Source: Domibacillus sp. PGB-M46 (lineage in GTDB: Bacteria > Bacillota > Bacilli > Bacillales > Domibacillaceae). From it: a DNA stretch of 64,000 nt. How positions within the stretch are numbered: position 1 is the first letter of the stretch; each line of letters starts with the position of its first letter. The translations under genes and the position numbers were made by a program. The stretch covers positions 124,001 to 188,000 of the forward strand of contig NZ_JAKGCR010000005.1 in assembly GCF_022668875.1 (NCBI RefSeq). Direction: 5' to 3'. Positions 8,661 to 17,008 of this stretch are shown one piece after another. The notes below the pieces were generated by a model, which did no database searches, had not been told where the DNA came from, and was given only the letters and a program-made list of their open reading frames with translations.

Positions 8661-8677
8661 GGGTTTGGGGCTCTTTT
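8653..8677 (+). terminator. Terminator of lcfA-fadR-etfBA operon
   Basis: Perfect GAGCCCC (8653-8659) / GGGGCTC (8667-8673) stem followed by TTTT. The weaker GAGCCCC/GGACTC dyad at the etfA stop (8481-8497) looks like a diverged copy. Confidence 0.85.
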
Positions 8678-8717
8678 ACTTAGGGTAAGCAAAATAATAG
8701 CTAACCCCAAAAAACGG

Positions 8718-8726
8718 TGATATACT
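8718..8726 (+). promoter_or_regulatory. Extended -10 promoter of trxA
   Basis: TGA followed by TATACT, an extended -10. Only a weak -35 (TAGCTA at 8698-8703) is seen at 17 bp. Confidence 0.6.
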
Positions 8727-8758
8727 TTCCGTACAGAAACTTTAGGAGGTATTTATAC

Positions 8759-9073
8759 ATGGCAATTGTAAAAGCGACTGATGCAAACTTCTCGACTGAA
8801 ACAGGAAGCGGACTTGTTCTCGCGGATTTCTGGGCACCTTGGTGCGGACCGTGCAAAATGATTGCGCCTGTTCTTGAAGAATTAGATTCTGAAATGAGCG
8901 ACAAAGTAAAAATCGTCAAAATTGACGTTGATGAAAACCAACAAACTGCTGGCGAGTACGGCGTAATGAGTATCCCGACACTGATCTTATTCAAAGACGG
9001 CCAGCCGGTCGATAAAGTGATTGGATTCCAGCCAAAAGAAGCGCTTGAAGAACTAATCAACCGCAACGCGTAA
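8759..9073 (+). CDS. trxA: Thioredoxin
   Basis: Cytosolic disulfide reductase of 104 residues, the standard size. The active site WCGPC is at residues 28-32 and the cis-proline loop (SIPTLILF) near 74-80. The ATG at 8759 follows TAGGAGGT with about 8 bp spacing and gives the family N-terminus MAIVKATDANF; earlier in-frame starts overlap the promoter. It is a single-gene unit with its own promoter and terminator, between etfA and uvrC as in B. subtilis. Confidence 0.98.
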   Translation: MAIVKATDANFSTETGSGLVLADFWAPWCGPCKMIAPVLEELDSEMSDKVKIVKIDVDENQQTAGEYGVMSIPTLILFKDGQPVDKVIGFQPKEALEELINRNA

Positions 9074-9085
9074 TGAAAGAAAAGG

Positions 9086-9113
9086 CGTCCCGCATTGACG
9101 GGGCGTTTTTTTT
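9086..9113 (+). terminator. trxA terminator
   Basis: CGTCCCG (9086-9092) pairs with CGGGGCG (9099-9105, one G-T pair), followed by eight T. Confidence 0.9.
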
Positions 9114-9225
9114 ACGTTATTTCCTTAAAAGCTCCTTCGTTTTCCTGCCAGCTAGCCTTCCGGTAAAGAATGCTGCCTGGCTCGTCCGCCGTATGCTTTC
9201 TTACTTATAAAAGGAGTGAAAAGAG

Positions 9226-11001
9226 ATGAATGAACTGATCCAGCATAAACTGGCTCTCCTGCCGGATGAATCTGGATGCTATTTAATGAAGGACCGGCAC
9301 GGGACAGTGATTTATGTGGGAAAAGCAAAAGTGCTGAAGAACCGGGTCCGTTCCTATTTTACCGGCTCGCATGATGCGAAAACAACGAGATTGGTCAGTG
9401 AAATTGCAGACTTTGAATATATTATTACTTCCTCGGATCTTGAAGCACTTATTTTAGAGCTGAACTTAATTAAAAAATACGATCCAAAGTATAATATCAT
9501 GCTTAAGGACGACAAAAGTTATCCGTTTATTAAGCTGACTGCAGAGCGGCATCCGCGCCTCATTATCACGAGGAAGGTAAAAAAAGACAAAGGGAAGTAC
9601 TTTGGTCCGTACCCGAATGCGTATGCTGCATCGGAAACAAAAAAGCTTCTGGACCGCTTGTATCCGCTCCGCAAATGCTCAACGCTGCCTGACCGCGTTT
9701 GTCTGTATTACCATATGGGGCAGTGTCTCGCCCCTTGTGTAAAAGAAGTGCCAGCTGATACGTATAAAGAAATGGCAGCGGAAATTACCCGCTTTTTAAA
9801 TGGCGGCCATCAAGAAGTGAAAAAAGCTTTGACTGCAAAAATGGAAGAAGCAGCGGAAAAGCTTGAATTTGAACGCGCAAAAGAATACCGTGATCAAATT
9901 TCTCATATCGACACCCTGATGGAAAAGCAAAAAATCAACATGGCCGACCTTACGGATCGTGATGTTTTTGGCTATACAGTCGATAAAGGCTGGATGTGTG
10001 TGCAGGTATTTTTTGTGCGTCAGGGACGCTTAATTGAACGGGATGTGTCCACTTTTCCTATTTATAGTGAGCCTGAAGAAGAATTTTTAACATTTCTTGG
10101 CCGTTTTTATGAGGCGCCGGAGCATTTTAAGCCGAAGGAAATTCTTCTTCCAGACGCTGTTGATGCAGATCTTGCCGGACAGCTGATCGGTGTGCCGGTT
10201 ACAAAGCCGCAGCGGGGCAAGAAAAAGGAATTGGTGGAGCTTGCAGGCAACAACGCAAAAGCGGCTTTAAAAGAAAAATTTGCGTTAATTGACCGGGACG
10301 AAGAAAGAACGATCAAAGCGGCTGAGCAGCTTGGCGAAGTCATGAATATTCATGTTCCCCGCCGAATTGAAGCGTTTGATAACTCAAACATCCAGGGAAC
10401 AGCACCGGTGTCGGCGATGATTGTCTTTATTGACGGGAAGCCTGAAAAAAAAGAATATCGAAAATATAAAATTAAAACCGTAAAAGGGCCCGATGATTAC
10501 GGCTCTATGCGGGAAGTAGTGCGGCGCCGGTATACTCGTGTGCTGCGGGAAGGGCTGCCGCTGCCTGATTTAATTATTATCGATGGCGGAAAAGGGCAGA
10601 TAGAAGCAGCGCGCGATGTATTGCTCGATGAGCTTGGGCTTGATATCCCGGTCGCCGGCCTCGCAAAAGACGAGCGTCACCGCACCTCTCAGCTTCTTTA
10701 TGGAAGCCCGCTGCAAATTGTGCCGCTTGCGCACAACAGCCAGGCATTTTATTTACTTCAGCGTATTCAGGATGAGGTGCACCGGTTTGCGATTACCTTC
10801 CACCGGCAAATCCGGGGCAAAGGTGCTTTTCAATCTATTTTAGATGACATAGAGGGCGTGGGGCCGCAGCGGAAAAAGCAGCTGTTGAAAGTATTTGGCT
10901 CTCTTAAAAAACTAAAAGAAGCCTCAAAAGAAGAAATCATGGCGGCTGGGATTCCAGCCAAAACAGCCGAAGCCGTTATGGCAGCTCTAAATGAAGAATA
11001 G
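9226..11001 (+). CDS. uvrC: Excinuclease ABC subunit C
   Basis: Nuclease subunit of nucleotide excision repair, which makes both incisions beside a lesion. The 591-residue length is typical. Domains in order: GIY-YIG N-terminal nuclease (residues about 12-90, with SGCYLM, IYVGKAK), a Cys-rich segment, the UVR motif near 195-230 (binding UvrB), the RNase-H-like endonuclease domain ([32 protein letters not shown]), and tandem helix-hairpin-helix at the C-terminus ([13 protein letters not shown]). AAAAGGAGTG precedes the ATG. Its stop codon shares a base with a hairpin that fills the gap to convergent yslB. lysC, next to uvrC in B. subtilis, is absent. Confidence 0.98.
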   Translation: MNELIQHKLALLPDESGCYLMKDRHGTVIYVGKAKVLKNRVRSYFTGSHDAKTTRLVSEIADFEYIITSSDLEALILELNLIKKYDPKYNIMLKDDKSYPFIKLTAERHPRLIITRKVKKDKGKYFGPYPNAYAASETKKLLDRLYPLRKCSTLPDRVCLYYHMGQCLAPCVKEVPADTYKEMAAEITRFLNGGHQEVKKALTAKMEEAAEKLEFERAKEYRDQISHIDTLMEKQKINMADLTDRDVFGYTVDKGWMCVQVFFVRQGRLIERDVSTFPIYSEPEEEFLTFLGRFYEAPEHFKPKEILLPDAVDADLAGQLIGVPVTKPQRGKKKELVELAGNNAKAALKEKFALIDRDEERTIKAAEQLGEVMNIHVPRRIEAFDNSNIQGTAPVSAMIVFIDGKPEKKEYRKYKIKTVKGPDDYGSMREVVRRRYTRVLREGLPLPDLIIIDGGKGQIEAARDVLLDELGLDIPVAGLAKDERHRTSQLLYGSPLQIVPLAHNSQAFYLLQRIQDEVHRFAITFHRQIRGKGAFQSILDDIEGVGPQRKKQLLKVFGSLKKLKEASKEEIMAAGIPAKTAEAVMAALNEE

Positions 11002-11019
11002 ACCGCTCAGCGAGCGGTC
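11001..11019. terminator. Shared hairpin between convergent uvrC and yslB
   Basis: Perfect GACCGCTC-AGC-GAGCGGTC inverted repeat occupying the whole gap; it touches the stop codons of both genes. No long T-run on either side, so bidirectional termination is probable but not strong. Confidence 0.7.
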
Positions 11020-11453
11020 TATTCCCATTTTACAGTAATTTCGACATGCTTATTTTTCTTATGTAATTGACAAATTGCTTCAGCGTTCGACTCAAAACGG
11101 GCTGCTGCCTGTTCCGCAATAAAGCCGCTTTCAAGTGTAAAAGCAGGATTTGCCTGCACGGTAAACCGCCGTTCAACTAAACTTCCAGATAAGCGGTAGA
11201 CCCATTCTTTTCTCGTTTCTTTTACAAGTTCAATTGTACCCCAGCCGGCTTCTTTGAAAAAAGCTGTCAATTCTTCTGTATTTGCACAAGGAAAGCTCCG
11301 CGCAAGCATTTTTCCGCCCCAATATAAGATTTCAGCCGCGTCATTTCCGAGCAGATCGCCAAGTAAAACATCCCGTATCAGTTCATAGCCAAAGACAGAA
11401 ACGGACACTTTCGGTGCTTCAACGAGTCCCTGTTCTTCGTTTTCAATAGTCAA
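11019..11453 (-). CDS. yslB: YslB family protein (DUF2507)
   Basis: Small cytoplasmic protein of unknown biochemical role. The core (FGYELIRDVLLGDLLGNDAA, YWGGKMLARSFP, EAGWGTIEL, LESGFIAEQ) is clearly that of YslB. The TTG start at 11453 is chosen because AAAGCGAGG lies 8 bp upstream and gives 144 residues, close to the family length. A longer frame to 11522 runs across a TATAAT-like box and has no ribosome-binding site. It is convergent with uvrC and divergent from sdhC. Confidence 0.85.
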   Translation of the reverse strand: MTIENEEQGLVEAPKVSVSVFGYELIRDVLLGDLLGNDAAEILYWGGKMLARSFPCANTEELTAFFKEAGWGTIELVKETRKEWVYRLSGSLVERRFTVQANPAFTLESGFIAEQAAARFESNAEAICQLHKKNKHVEITVKWE

Positions 11454-11554
11454 AGTGAATTCCTCGCTTTCTCTCTCGTTATTATATACAATTGGCCGTC
11501 TCAAAAAAAGCATATTCCGCATGAAAAGCCGGACAAAAATGTCCCCGCCTTACC

Positions 11555-11583
11555 TTGACGCTCTTAATTTATGGGAGTAAAAT
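11555..11583 (+). promoter_or_regulatory. sdhCAB promoter
   Basis: TTGACG (11555-11560), 17 bp, TAAAAT (11578-11583). A perfect dyad GGACA-N4-TGTCC (11531-11544) lies just upstream of the -35 box and could be an operator. The leader to sdhC is about 80 nt. Confidence 0.8.
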
Positions 11584-11670
11584 GAATTTGTCACATCGTA
11601 AGATTACTAGATGAAGCAATGTGCGAATAAACAAAATATTTGTCGGATGCTTCAAATTCAAGGGGGGAAA

Positions 11671-12282
11671 ATGGTGGCTGACAATCGAGAGTTTTTTTAC
11701 CGCAGGCTGCACTCATTGCTCGGTGTCATTCCGGTCGGGCTTTTTATGACGCAGCATCTAGTCGTGAATCATTTTGCGACGAAAGGGGAAGAAGCGTTTA
11801 ACCAGGCGGCAGGCTTTATGGGAAGTTTACCTTTTGTGCTTGTGCTTGAAACGTTAGTGATCTTCCTGCCACTTTTGTTCCACGCGATTTATGGGCTTTA
11901 CATTGCGTTCACTGCGAAAAACAATCCTGGACGCTTTGGGTACTTCCGCAACTGGATGTTTGTGCTGCAGCGCTGGACAGGCGTGATTACACTGATCTTT
12001 GTTGCATGGCACGTATGGGAAACACGGGTTCAAGCTGCGCTTGGTGCAGAAGTGAATTTTCAGATGATGGAGAATATTTTAGATAATCCATTTATGCTCG
12101 TTTTTTACATAGTTGGAGTGCTTTCAGCAATTTTCCATTTTGCAAATGGTTTATGGTCGTTTTGTGTGAGCTGGGGAATCGCAGTATCGCCACGTTCACA
12201 ACGTATTGTTACATACGCAACATTGCTTGTATTTTTAGCTTTATCATATGTCGGATTAAGCGCTATCTTTGCGTTTGTATAA
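11671..12282 (+). CDS. sdhC: Succinate dehydrogenase cytochrome b558 subunit
   Basis: Membrane anchor carrying two b hemes, reducing menaquinone with electrons from SdhAB. The 203-residue product begins MVADNREFFYRRLHSLLGVIPVG and shows five hydrophobic helices with conserved His residues (QHLVVNHF, FHAIYG, AWHVWETR, IFHFANGLWSF). ATG 11671 is taken because AGGGGGG ends 3 bp earlier and because it fits the family length; the next codon, GTG at 11674, is equally possible. First gene of sdhCAB. Confidence 0.97.
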   Translation: MVADNREFFYRRLHSLLGVIPVGLFMTQHLVVNHFATKGEEAFNQAAGFMGSLPFVLVLETLVIFLPLLFHAIYGLYIAFTAKNNPGRFGYFRNWMFVLQRWTGVITLIFVAWHVWETRVQAALGAEVNFQMMENILDNPFMLVFYIVGVLSAIFHFANGLWSFCVSWGIAVSPRSQRIVTYATLLVFLALSYVGLSAIFAFV

Positions 12283-12350
12283 AACCCGGCAATGAATGGA
12301 GTTTTGTCAGATAGATAGAAGGCAGGACTGAAAAGGGAGTGGACCTCACA

Positions 12351-14114
12351 ATGAGTAAAGGTAAAGTTATCGTAGTCGGCGGCGGTTTGGCCGGTTTGAT
12401 GGCTACGATTAAAGCAGCAGAGTCAGGTACGCCTGTCGAGTTATTTTCGCTCGTTCCGGTAAAGCGTTCTCATTCCGTTTGTGCGCAGGGCGGCATTAAT
12501 GGAGCGGTTAATACAAAAGGGGAAGGCGATTCTCCGTGGGTACATTTTGATGACACCATTTATGGAGGCGATTTCTTAGCGAATCAGCCGCCGGTAAAAG
12601 CGATGGCAGAAGCGGCACCGGGCATTATTCATTTGCTTGACCGTATGGGCGTTATGTTTAACCGGACACCAGAAGGTCTTCTTGATTTCCGCCGTTTCGG
12701 AGGCACACAGCATCACCGTACTGCTTTTGCAGGTGCCACTACAGGCCAGCAGCTGCTGTATGCGCTGGATGAGCAGGTGCGCCGCTTTGAAGTAGCAGGT
12801 CTTGTGACAAAATATGAAGGCTGGGAATTTCTCGGCGCCGTAGTTGATGACGAAGGAATTTGCCGTGGGATTGTCGGTCAAAATCTGGCAACGATGGAAA
12901 TTCAATCGTTTCCAGCAGATGCGGTTATTATGGCAACAGGCGGCCCTGGTATTATCTTTGGTAAGTCTACAAACTCGATTATCAACACAGGCTCAGCTGC
13001 ATCAATTGTGTATCAGCAGGGCGTTCATTACGCAAATGGCGAGTTCATTCAAATTCACCCAACAGCGATTCCGGGGGATGACAAACTTCGCCTAATGAGT
13101 GAATCAGCGCGCGGTGAGGGTGGGCGCGTTTGGACATATAAAGATGGAAAGCCTTGGTACTTCCTGGAAGAGAAGTATCCAGCTTACGGAAACCTGGTGC
13201 CGCGGGATATTGCAACACGCGAAATCTTTGATGTTTGTGTAAACCAAAAACTAGGTATCAATGGTGAAAACATGGTATACTTGGATCTGTCCCATAAAGA
13301 TCCACACGAACTAGACATCAAGCTGGGCGGAATTATCGAAATCTATGAAAAATTCATGGGTGATGATCCGCGTAAAGTACCGATGAAAATCTTCCCTGCT
13401 GTTCATTACTCTATGGGCGGACTATGGGTTGATTATGATCAGCAGACCAATATTCCAGGTCTTTTTGCAGCTGGTGAGTGTGACTATTCACAGCACGGTG
13501 CAAACCGTCTTGGGGCGAATTCTCTCCTTTCCGCTATTTATGGCGGTATGGTAGCAGGGCCAAACGCAGTACGGTACATTAACGGACTAGAGAAAAGTGC
13601 CGAGGCCGTTTCTTCGTCTGTATTCGACAATCATGTGAAGCAGGAGCAGGCAAAATGGAACGATGTCATGTCCTTAAACAAAGGATCTGAAAATGCCTAT
13701 GTTCTTCACAAGGAATTGGGCGAATGGATGACCGCTAATGTGACCGTTGTTCGATATAATGATAAGTTGCAGCAGACAGACGATAAAATTGTTGAGTTGA
13801 TGGAACGCTATAAAAACATCGACATTAATGATACAGCCAAGTGGAGCAATCAGGGTGCGATGTTTACCCGCCAGTTGAAAAACATGCTTCATTTGGCACG
13901 CGTCATGACGATTGGTGCTTTGAACCGGAACGAAAGCCGCGGAGCACACTACAAGCCGGACTTCCCGGACCGTAATGACGAAGAATTTATGAAAACAACG
14001 ATGGCCACGTTCACAGGTGAAAACACGGCGCCTTCTTTCCATTACGAAGACATCGATGTATCGCTCATTCCGCCTCGTAAACGGGACTACTCGAAGAAGA
14101 AGGAGGAGAAATAA
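12351..14114 (+). CDS. sdhA: Succinate dehydrogenase flavoprotein subunit
   Basis: Catalytic subunit that oxidises succinate to fumarate with covalently bound FAD, facing the cytoplasm. The 587-residue product has the dinucleotide fold VVGGGLAGLMA at the N-terminus, the flavin-linked His region RSHSVCAQGGINGA, HHRTAFAGATTG, and the catalytic stretch ESARGEGGRVW. ATG 12351 is preferred over GTG 12339, which overlaps its own ribosome-binding site (AAAAGGGAG), and it gives the family start MSKGKVIVVGG. Stop and sdhB start overlap by one base. Confidence 0.97.
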   Translation: MSKGKVIVVGGGLAGLMATIKAAESGTPVELFSLVPVKRSHSVCAQGGINGAVNTKGEGDSPWVHFDDTIYGGDFLANQPPVKAMAEAAPGIIHLLDRMGVMFNRTPEGLLDFRRFGGTQHHRTAFAGATTGQQLLYALDEQVRRFEVAGLVTKYEGWEFLGAVVDDEGICRGIVGQNLATMEIQSFPADAVIMATGGPGIIFGKSTNSIINTGSAASIVYQQGVHYANGEFIQIHPTAIPGDDKLRLMSESARGEGGRVWTYKDGKPWYFLEEKYPAYGNLVPRDIATREIFDVCVNQKLGINGENMVYLDLSHKDPHELDIKLGGIIEIYEKFMGDDPRKVPMKIFPAVHYSMGGLWVDYDQQTNIPGLFAAGECDYSQHGANRLGANSLLSAIYGGMVAGPNAVRYINGLEKSAEAVSSSVFDNHVKQEQAKWNDVMSLNKGSENAYVLHKELGEWMTANVTVVRYNDKLQQTDDKIVELMERYKNIDINDTAKWSNQGAMFTRQLKNMLHLARVMTIGALNRNESRGAHYKPDFPDRNDEEFMKTTMATFTGENTAPSFHYEDIDVSLIPPRKRDYSKKKEEK

Positions 14115-14881
14115 TGAGTGAGCAAAAAACAGTTCGATTTCTCATCACACGTCAAGATGCCGCTGATTCTACTCCGTATGAGGAAGAGTTCGAAATACCC
14201 TACCGTCCGAATATGAACGTGATTTCCGCCCTAATGGAAATCCGTCGTAATCCGGTAAATAAAAAAGGTGAAAAAACAACACCGATTACCTGGGACATGA
14301 ACTGTCTTGAGGAAGTATGCGGTGCCTGCTCTATGAATATCAACGGCAAGCCGCGCCAGTCTTGTACAGCTCTTGTTGACCAATTGGAGCAGCCGATTCG
14401 CCTGGCTCCAATGAATACGTTCCCGGTTATTCGTGACCTTCAGGTAGACCGCAGCCGTATGTTTGATTCATTGAAGCGTGTTAAAGCGTGGGTGCCAATT
14501 GATGGAACGTACGATTTAGGGCCTGGACCGCGTATGCCGGAGCGGAAGCGCCAATGGGCATACGAACTGTCCAAATGTATGACGTGCGGTGTATGCTTGG
14601 AAGCTTGTCCAAATGTAAACAGCAAATCAAACTTTATCGGTCCGCAGCCATTATCGCAGGTTCGTTTGTTTAATGCGCATCCAACAGGTGCCATGAACCG
14701 TGATGAGCGCCTTGAAACGATTATGGGAGACGGAGGACTTGCCAACTGCGGTAACTCGCAAAACTGTGTTCAGTCCTGCCCGAAAGGTATTCCGTTAACG
14801 ACATCGATCGCTGCGTTAAACCGTGAAGCTACATTCCAGTCGTTCCGTAATTTCTTCGGAAGCGACCACGCAGTAGATTAA
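14114..14881 (+). CDS. sdhB: Succinate dehydrogenase iron-sulfur subunit
   Basis: Carries the 2Fe-2S, 4Fe-4S and 3Fe-4S clusters that pass electrons from SdhA to SdhC. The 255-residue product shows the plant-type ferredoxin cysteines in CLEEVCGACSMNINGK and RQSC, then CMTCGVCLEACP and CGNSQNCVQSCPKG for the other two clusters. The start overlaps the sdhA stop (TAATG) and AAGGAGGAG precedes it, indicating translational coupling. Very close to B. subtilis SdhB throughout. Confidence 0.98.
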   Translation: MSEQKTVRFLITRQDAADSTPYEEEFEIPYRPNMNVISALMEIRRNPVNKKGEKTTPITWDMNCLEEVCGACSMNINGKPRQSCTALVDQLEQPIRLAPMNTFPVIRDLQVDRSRMFDSLKRVKAWVPIDGTYDLGPGPRMPERKRQWAYELSKCMTCGVCLEACPNVNSKSNFIGPQPLSQVRLFNAHPTGAMNRDERLETIMGDGGLANCGNSQNCVQSCPKGIPLTTSIAALNREATFQSFRNFFGSDHAVD

Positions 14882-14886
14882 TAGAA

Positions 14887-14914
14887 AACCTCCAGCTTAT
14901 GCTGGAGGTTTTTT
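14887..14914 (+). terminator. sdhCAB terminator
   Basis: Perfect ten-base stem AACCTCCAGC / GCTGGAGGTT with TTAT loop and a T-run. Confidence 0.95.
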
Positions 14915-15285
14915 GTATGGAAAGATACCATAACCGTTGTCGGTGAATGAAAGCAGCTGCGTATGTGAAGCTTTGGAAGAATAGGCATGTCCTCGTCATA
15001 CACCCGCCGTATTTATATACTCTGGAAAAGGTCTCGTTTGCTTTTTGCAGGCAGGCGGCTTTAAAAAAACGATCGTGGACCTCATTACAGCTGTAAAAAC
15101 TGATTTATAAGTGGCTATAGGGAAAGGTGCTCTATCGTAATGAATTAAAATGTAAGTTTAAACAGCTTCCCGTGTCACTTTCCCGGTGGTTTTTATGGTG
15201 AAAAAGTAACGTGGTGATGCCCCTGATAAAACCTATGGCCGGCCTGTTTCTTTTACTGATAATACAAAAGAGCTTCTTATGTAAA
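14915..15285. other. Gene-free stretch before gerE
   Basis: No gene can be supported. One stop-free run of 37 codons on the plus strand (about 15000-15109, containing TPAVFIYSGKGLVCFLQAG) reads like coding sequence but lacks a start and a ribosome-binding site. It could be a decayed gene; B. subtilis has an additional small gene (ysmA) in this neighbourhood, but I see no resemblance to it. Confidence 0.4.
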
Positions 15286-15313
15286 ACCAATTACGTATAG
15301 CGCGCATATGATA
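15286..15313 (+). promoter_or_regulatory. Putative sigma-K-type promoter of gerE
   Basis: AC (15286-15287), 17 bp, CATATGATA (15305-15313). This fits the sigma-K pattern AC-N16/17-CATANNNTA, and gerE is a known sigma-K-dependent gene in B. subtilis. Confidence 0.6.
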
Positions 15314-15361
15314 AGGGTAGTGGCGGCTAACCGACACAGGCTGCTCTTTGAAAGGGTGACG

Positions 15362-15574
15362 TTGTTTGTGGCAGCTCTGATTTTGACGAAGCGCGAAAAA
15401 GACGTATTCAAGAGACTGGTTGACGGAAAATCTACACACGACATTGCAGAAGAATTGGGAATCAGTGAAAAAACGGTCCGGAACCATATTTCAAATGGCA
15501 TTCAAAAGCTGGGCGTCAAAGGACGGGCGCAAGCTATTGTAGAATTGCTTCGGATCGGGGAGCTTACGTTATAA
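15362..15574 (+). CDS. gerE: Spore coat regulator GerE
   Basis: LuxR-type DNA-binding protein, latest-acting mother-cell regulator of coat genes. It is essentially one helix-turn-helix: LTKREKDVFKRLVDGKSTHD, then ISEKTVRNHISNGIQKLGVKG and QAIVELLRIGEL, nearly identical to B. subtilis GerE. The start is uncertain: TTG 15362 follows AAAGGGTG by 4-5 bp and gives 70 residues; GTG 15368 is an alternative. Longer versions starting at 15308 overlap the likely promoter. A terminator follows closely. Confidence 0.92.
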   Translation: MFVAALILTKREKDVFKRLVDGKSTHDIAEELGISEKTVRNHISNGIQKLGVKGRAQAIVELLRIGELTL

Positions 15575-15579
15575 AGCTA

Positions 15580-15607
15580 AAGCCGTGCCGGGAAGGGCGC
15601 GGCTTTT
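15580..15607 (+). terminator. gerE terminator
   Basis: AAGCCGTGCC (15580-15589) pairs with GGCGCGGCTT (15596-15605, one G-T pair), then TT. Confidence 0.75.
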
Positions 15608-15689
15608 CCCTTGCTTGCATTTTGTTTGAAAAAAAGCGAAAATAAAAGAAGAATGGCATATTGTTTTACATATGAAAGGGTGCAAAAAC

Positions 15690-16139
15690 ATGTCTCTCAC
15701 ACGAAGCAGTTCGGGAGAAGCGGTCGCCGATATTGAACGGAACCTGCGTCATATTGACAGCATTATCAAGCAAAAAGGCCGTGAAATTTTAAATGATTAT
15801 ATGATTACGCCGCCACAATTTATTGCCTTGCATTCATTATATGAAAAAGGGGATACAACAATTGGCGATCTTTCTTCAAGAATGTTTTTGGCATGCAGCA
15901 CGACAACGGATTTAATTAACCGAATGGAAAAAGCGTCCCTTGTTGCGCGTGTCCGGGACACAAAAGACCGGCGCATTGTCCGGATTCATCTTCTAGAAGA
16001 AGGCGAAAAAATTATTAAAGAAGTTATTAAAAGGCGCCGCCAATATGTTGAGGATGTGCTGGATAACTTTTCGGAGGAAGAAACAGCGCAATTAAATGCC
16101 CTTTTAAGTAAAATGCACATTGAAATGAAAGTGGAATGA
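15690..16139 (+). CDS. ysmB: MarR-family transcriptional regulator (YsmB-like)
   Basis: Winged-helix regulator of 149 residues. After a short polar N-terminus it shows [21 protein letters not shown], the recognition region [22 protein letters not shown] and the wing [18 protein letters not shown], all close to B. subtilis YsmB. The ligand and targets are not known. ATG 15690 has AAAGGG at 9 bp; an earlier in-frame ATG at 15672 overlaps that site. The stop lies inside the ribosome-binding site of racE (TGAGGCG), so the two genes are probably coupled. Confidence 0.9.
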   Translation: MSLTRSSSGEAVADIERNLRHIDSIIKQKGREILNDYMITPPQFIALHSLYEKGDTTIGDLSSRMFLACSTTTDLINRMEKASLVARVRDTKDRRIVRIHLLEEGEKIIKEVIKRRRQYVEDVLDNFSEEETAQLNALLSKMHIEMKVE

Positions 16140-16146
16140 GGCGTCG

Positions 16147-16944
16147 GTGTTGAACAGACCAATTGGAGTAATTGATTCAGGTGTCGGCGGGCTGACGGTT
16201 GCAAAAGAAATGATGCGCCAGCTGCCTAAGGAAACCATTTATTATATAGGGGATACAGCGCGCTGTCCGTACGGCCCGCGGCTGCCCGGAGAGGTACGGC
16301 AGTTTACTTGGGAAATGACCCGTTTTTTAGAGCGGTACGATATGAAAATGCTGGTGATTGCCTGCAACACGGCTACCGCTGTTGTGTTAGATGAAATCAA
16401 ACGCCAGCTGCCTATTCCGGTTGTCGGTGTTATTCAGCCAGGCTCCCGCGCGGCTATTAAACAAACCAAGAACCGTCGTATTGCTGTGCTTGGAACCGCT
16501 GGCACGGTGAAAAGCAAAGCTTATGAAAAAGCTATTGCCGCCATTGATCCGGGAGCAGAAGTATATGCTCTTGCCTGCCCGGGATTTGTCCCGCTTGTTG
16601 AAAGTGGAAAATATCGCAGCGAGCGAGCCAAGCAGGTGGTGGCCCATACGCTTGAACCGCTAAAAGAAACGCCGTCTGATACGATTATACTTGGCTGCAC
16701 ACACTATCCTCTCTTGGAACCGATTATTGCGGGTTTTATGGGGGAAGAGGTGTCAGTCATTAGTTCTGGTGATGAAACCGCTCGTGAAGTCAGTGCGATT
16801 TTAGAGTTTAATGAGATGCTTTCAAATAGTGAACAGGCGGATCACCGTTTTTTTACAACCGGAAGTGTCCGGGCTTTTAACGCGATTGCAGCAGACTGGC
16901 TTGGGGATGTTCCATTAAATACGAAAAAAATTCAGCTGGCATAA
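16147..16944 (+). CDS. racE: Glutamate racemase
   Basis: Makes D-glutamate for peptidoglycan and, in some bacilli, poly-gamma-glutamate. The 265-residue product carries both catalytic cysteine motifs, [11 protein letters not shown] and [11 protein letters not shown], and the N-terminal [17 protein letters not shown]. It starts with GTG seven bases after the ysmB stop. Its last codons and TAA stop form part of the terminator hairpin that follows. Same position as racE in B. subtilis. Confidence 0.97.
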   Translation: MLNRPIGVIDSGVGGLTVAKEMMRQLPKETIYYIGDTARCPYGPRLPGEVRQFTWEMTRFLERYDMKMLVIACNTATAVVLDEIKRQLPIPVVGVIQPGSRAAIKQTKNRRIAVLGTAGTVKSKAYEKAIAAIDPGAEVYALACPGFVPLVESGKYRSERAKQVVAHTLEPLKETPSDTIILGCTHYPLLEPIIAGFMGEEVSVISSGDETAREVSAILEFNEMLSNSEQADHRFFTTGSVRAFNAIAADWLGDVPLNTKKIQLA

Positions 16945-16959
16945 ATGCCGGCTTTTTTT
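16934..16959 (+). terminator. racE terminator overlapping the stop codon
   Basis: AGCTGGCAT / ATGCCGGCT stem (one G-T pair) with the TAA stop at its apex, followed by seven T in all. Confidence 0.88.
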
Positions 16960-17008
16960 CATTTGTCTGCATATATTTGTATGAATGCAAATGAAAGGGG
17001 CGGTTTAA

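Noticed and set aside
8513-8710. 65-codon minus-strand frame between etfA and trxA
   Set aside because: Lies across the structured element and the etf terminator, with no ribosome-binding site; kept only as part of the element description.
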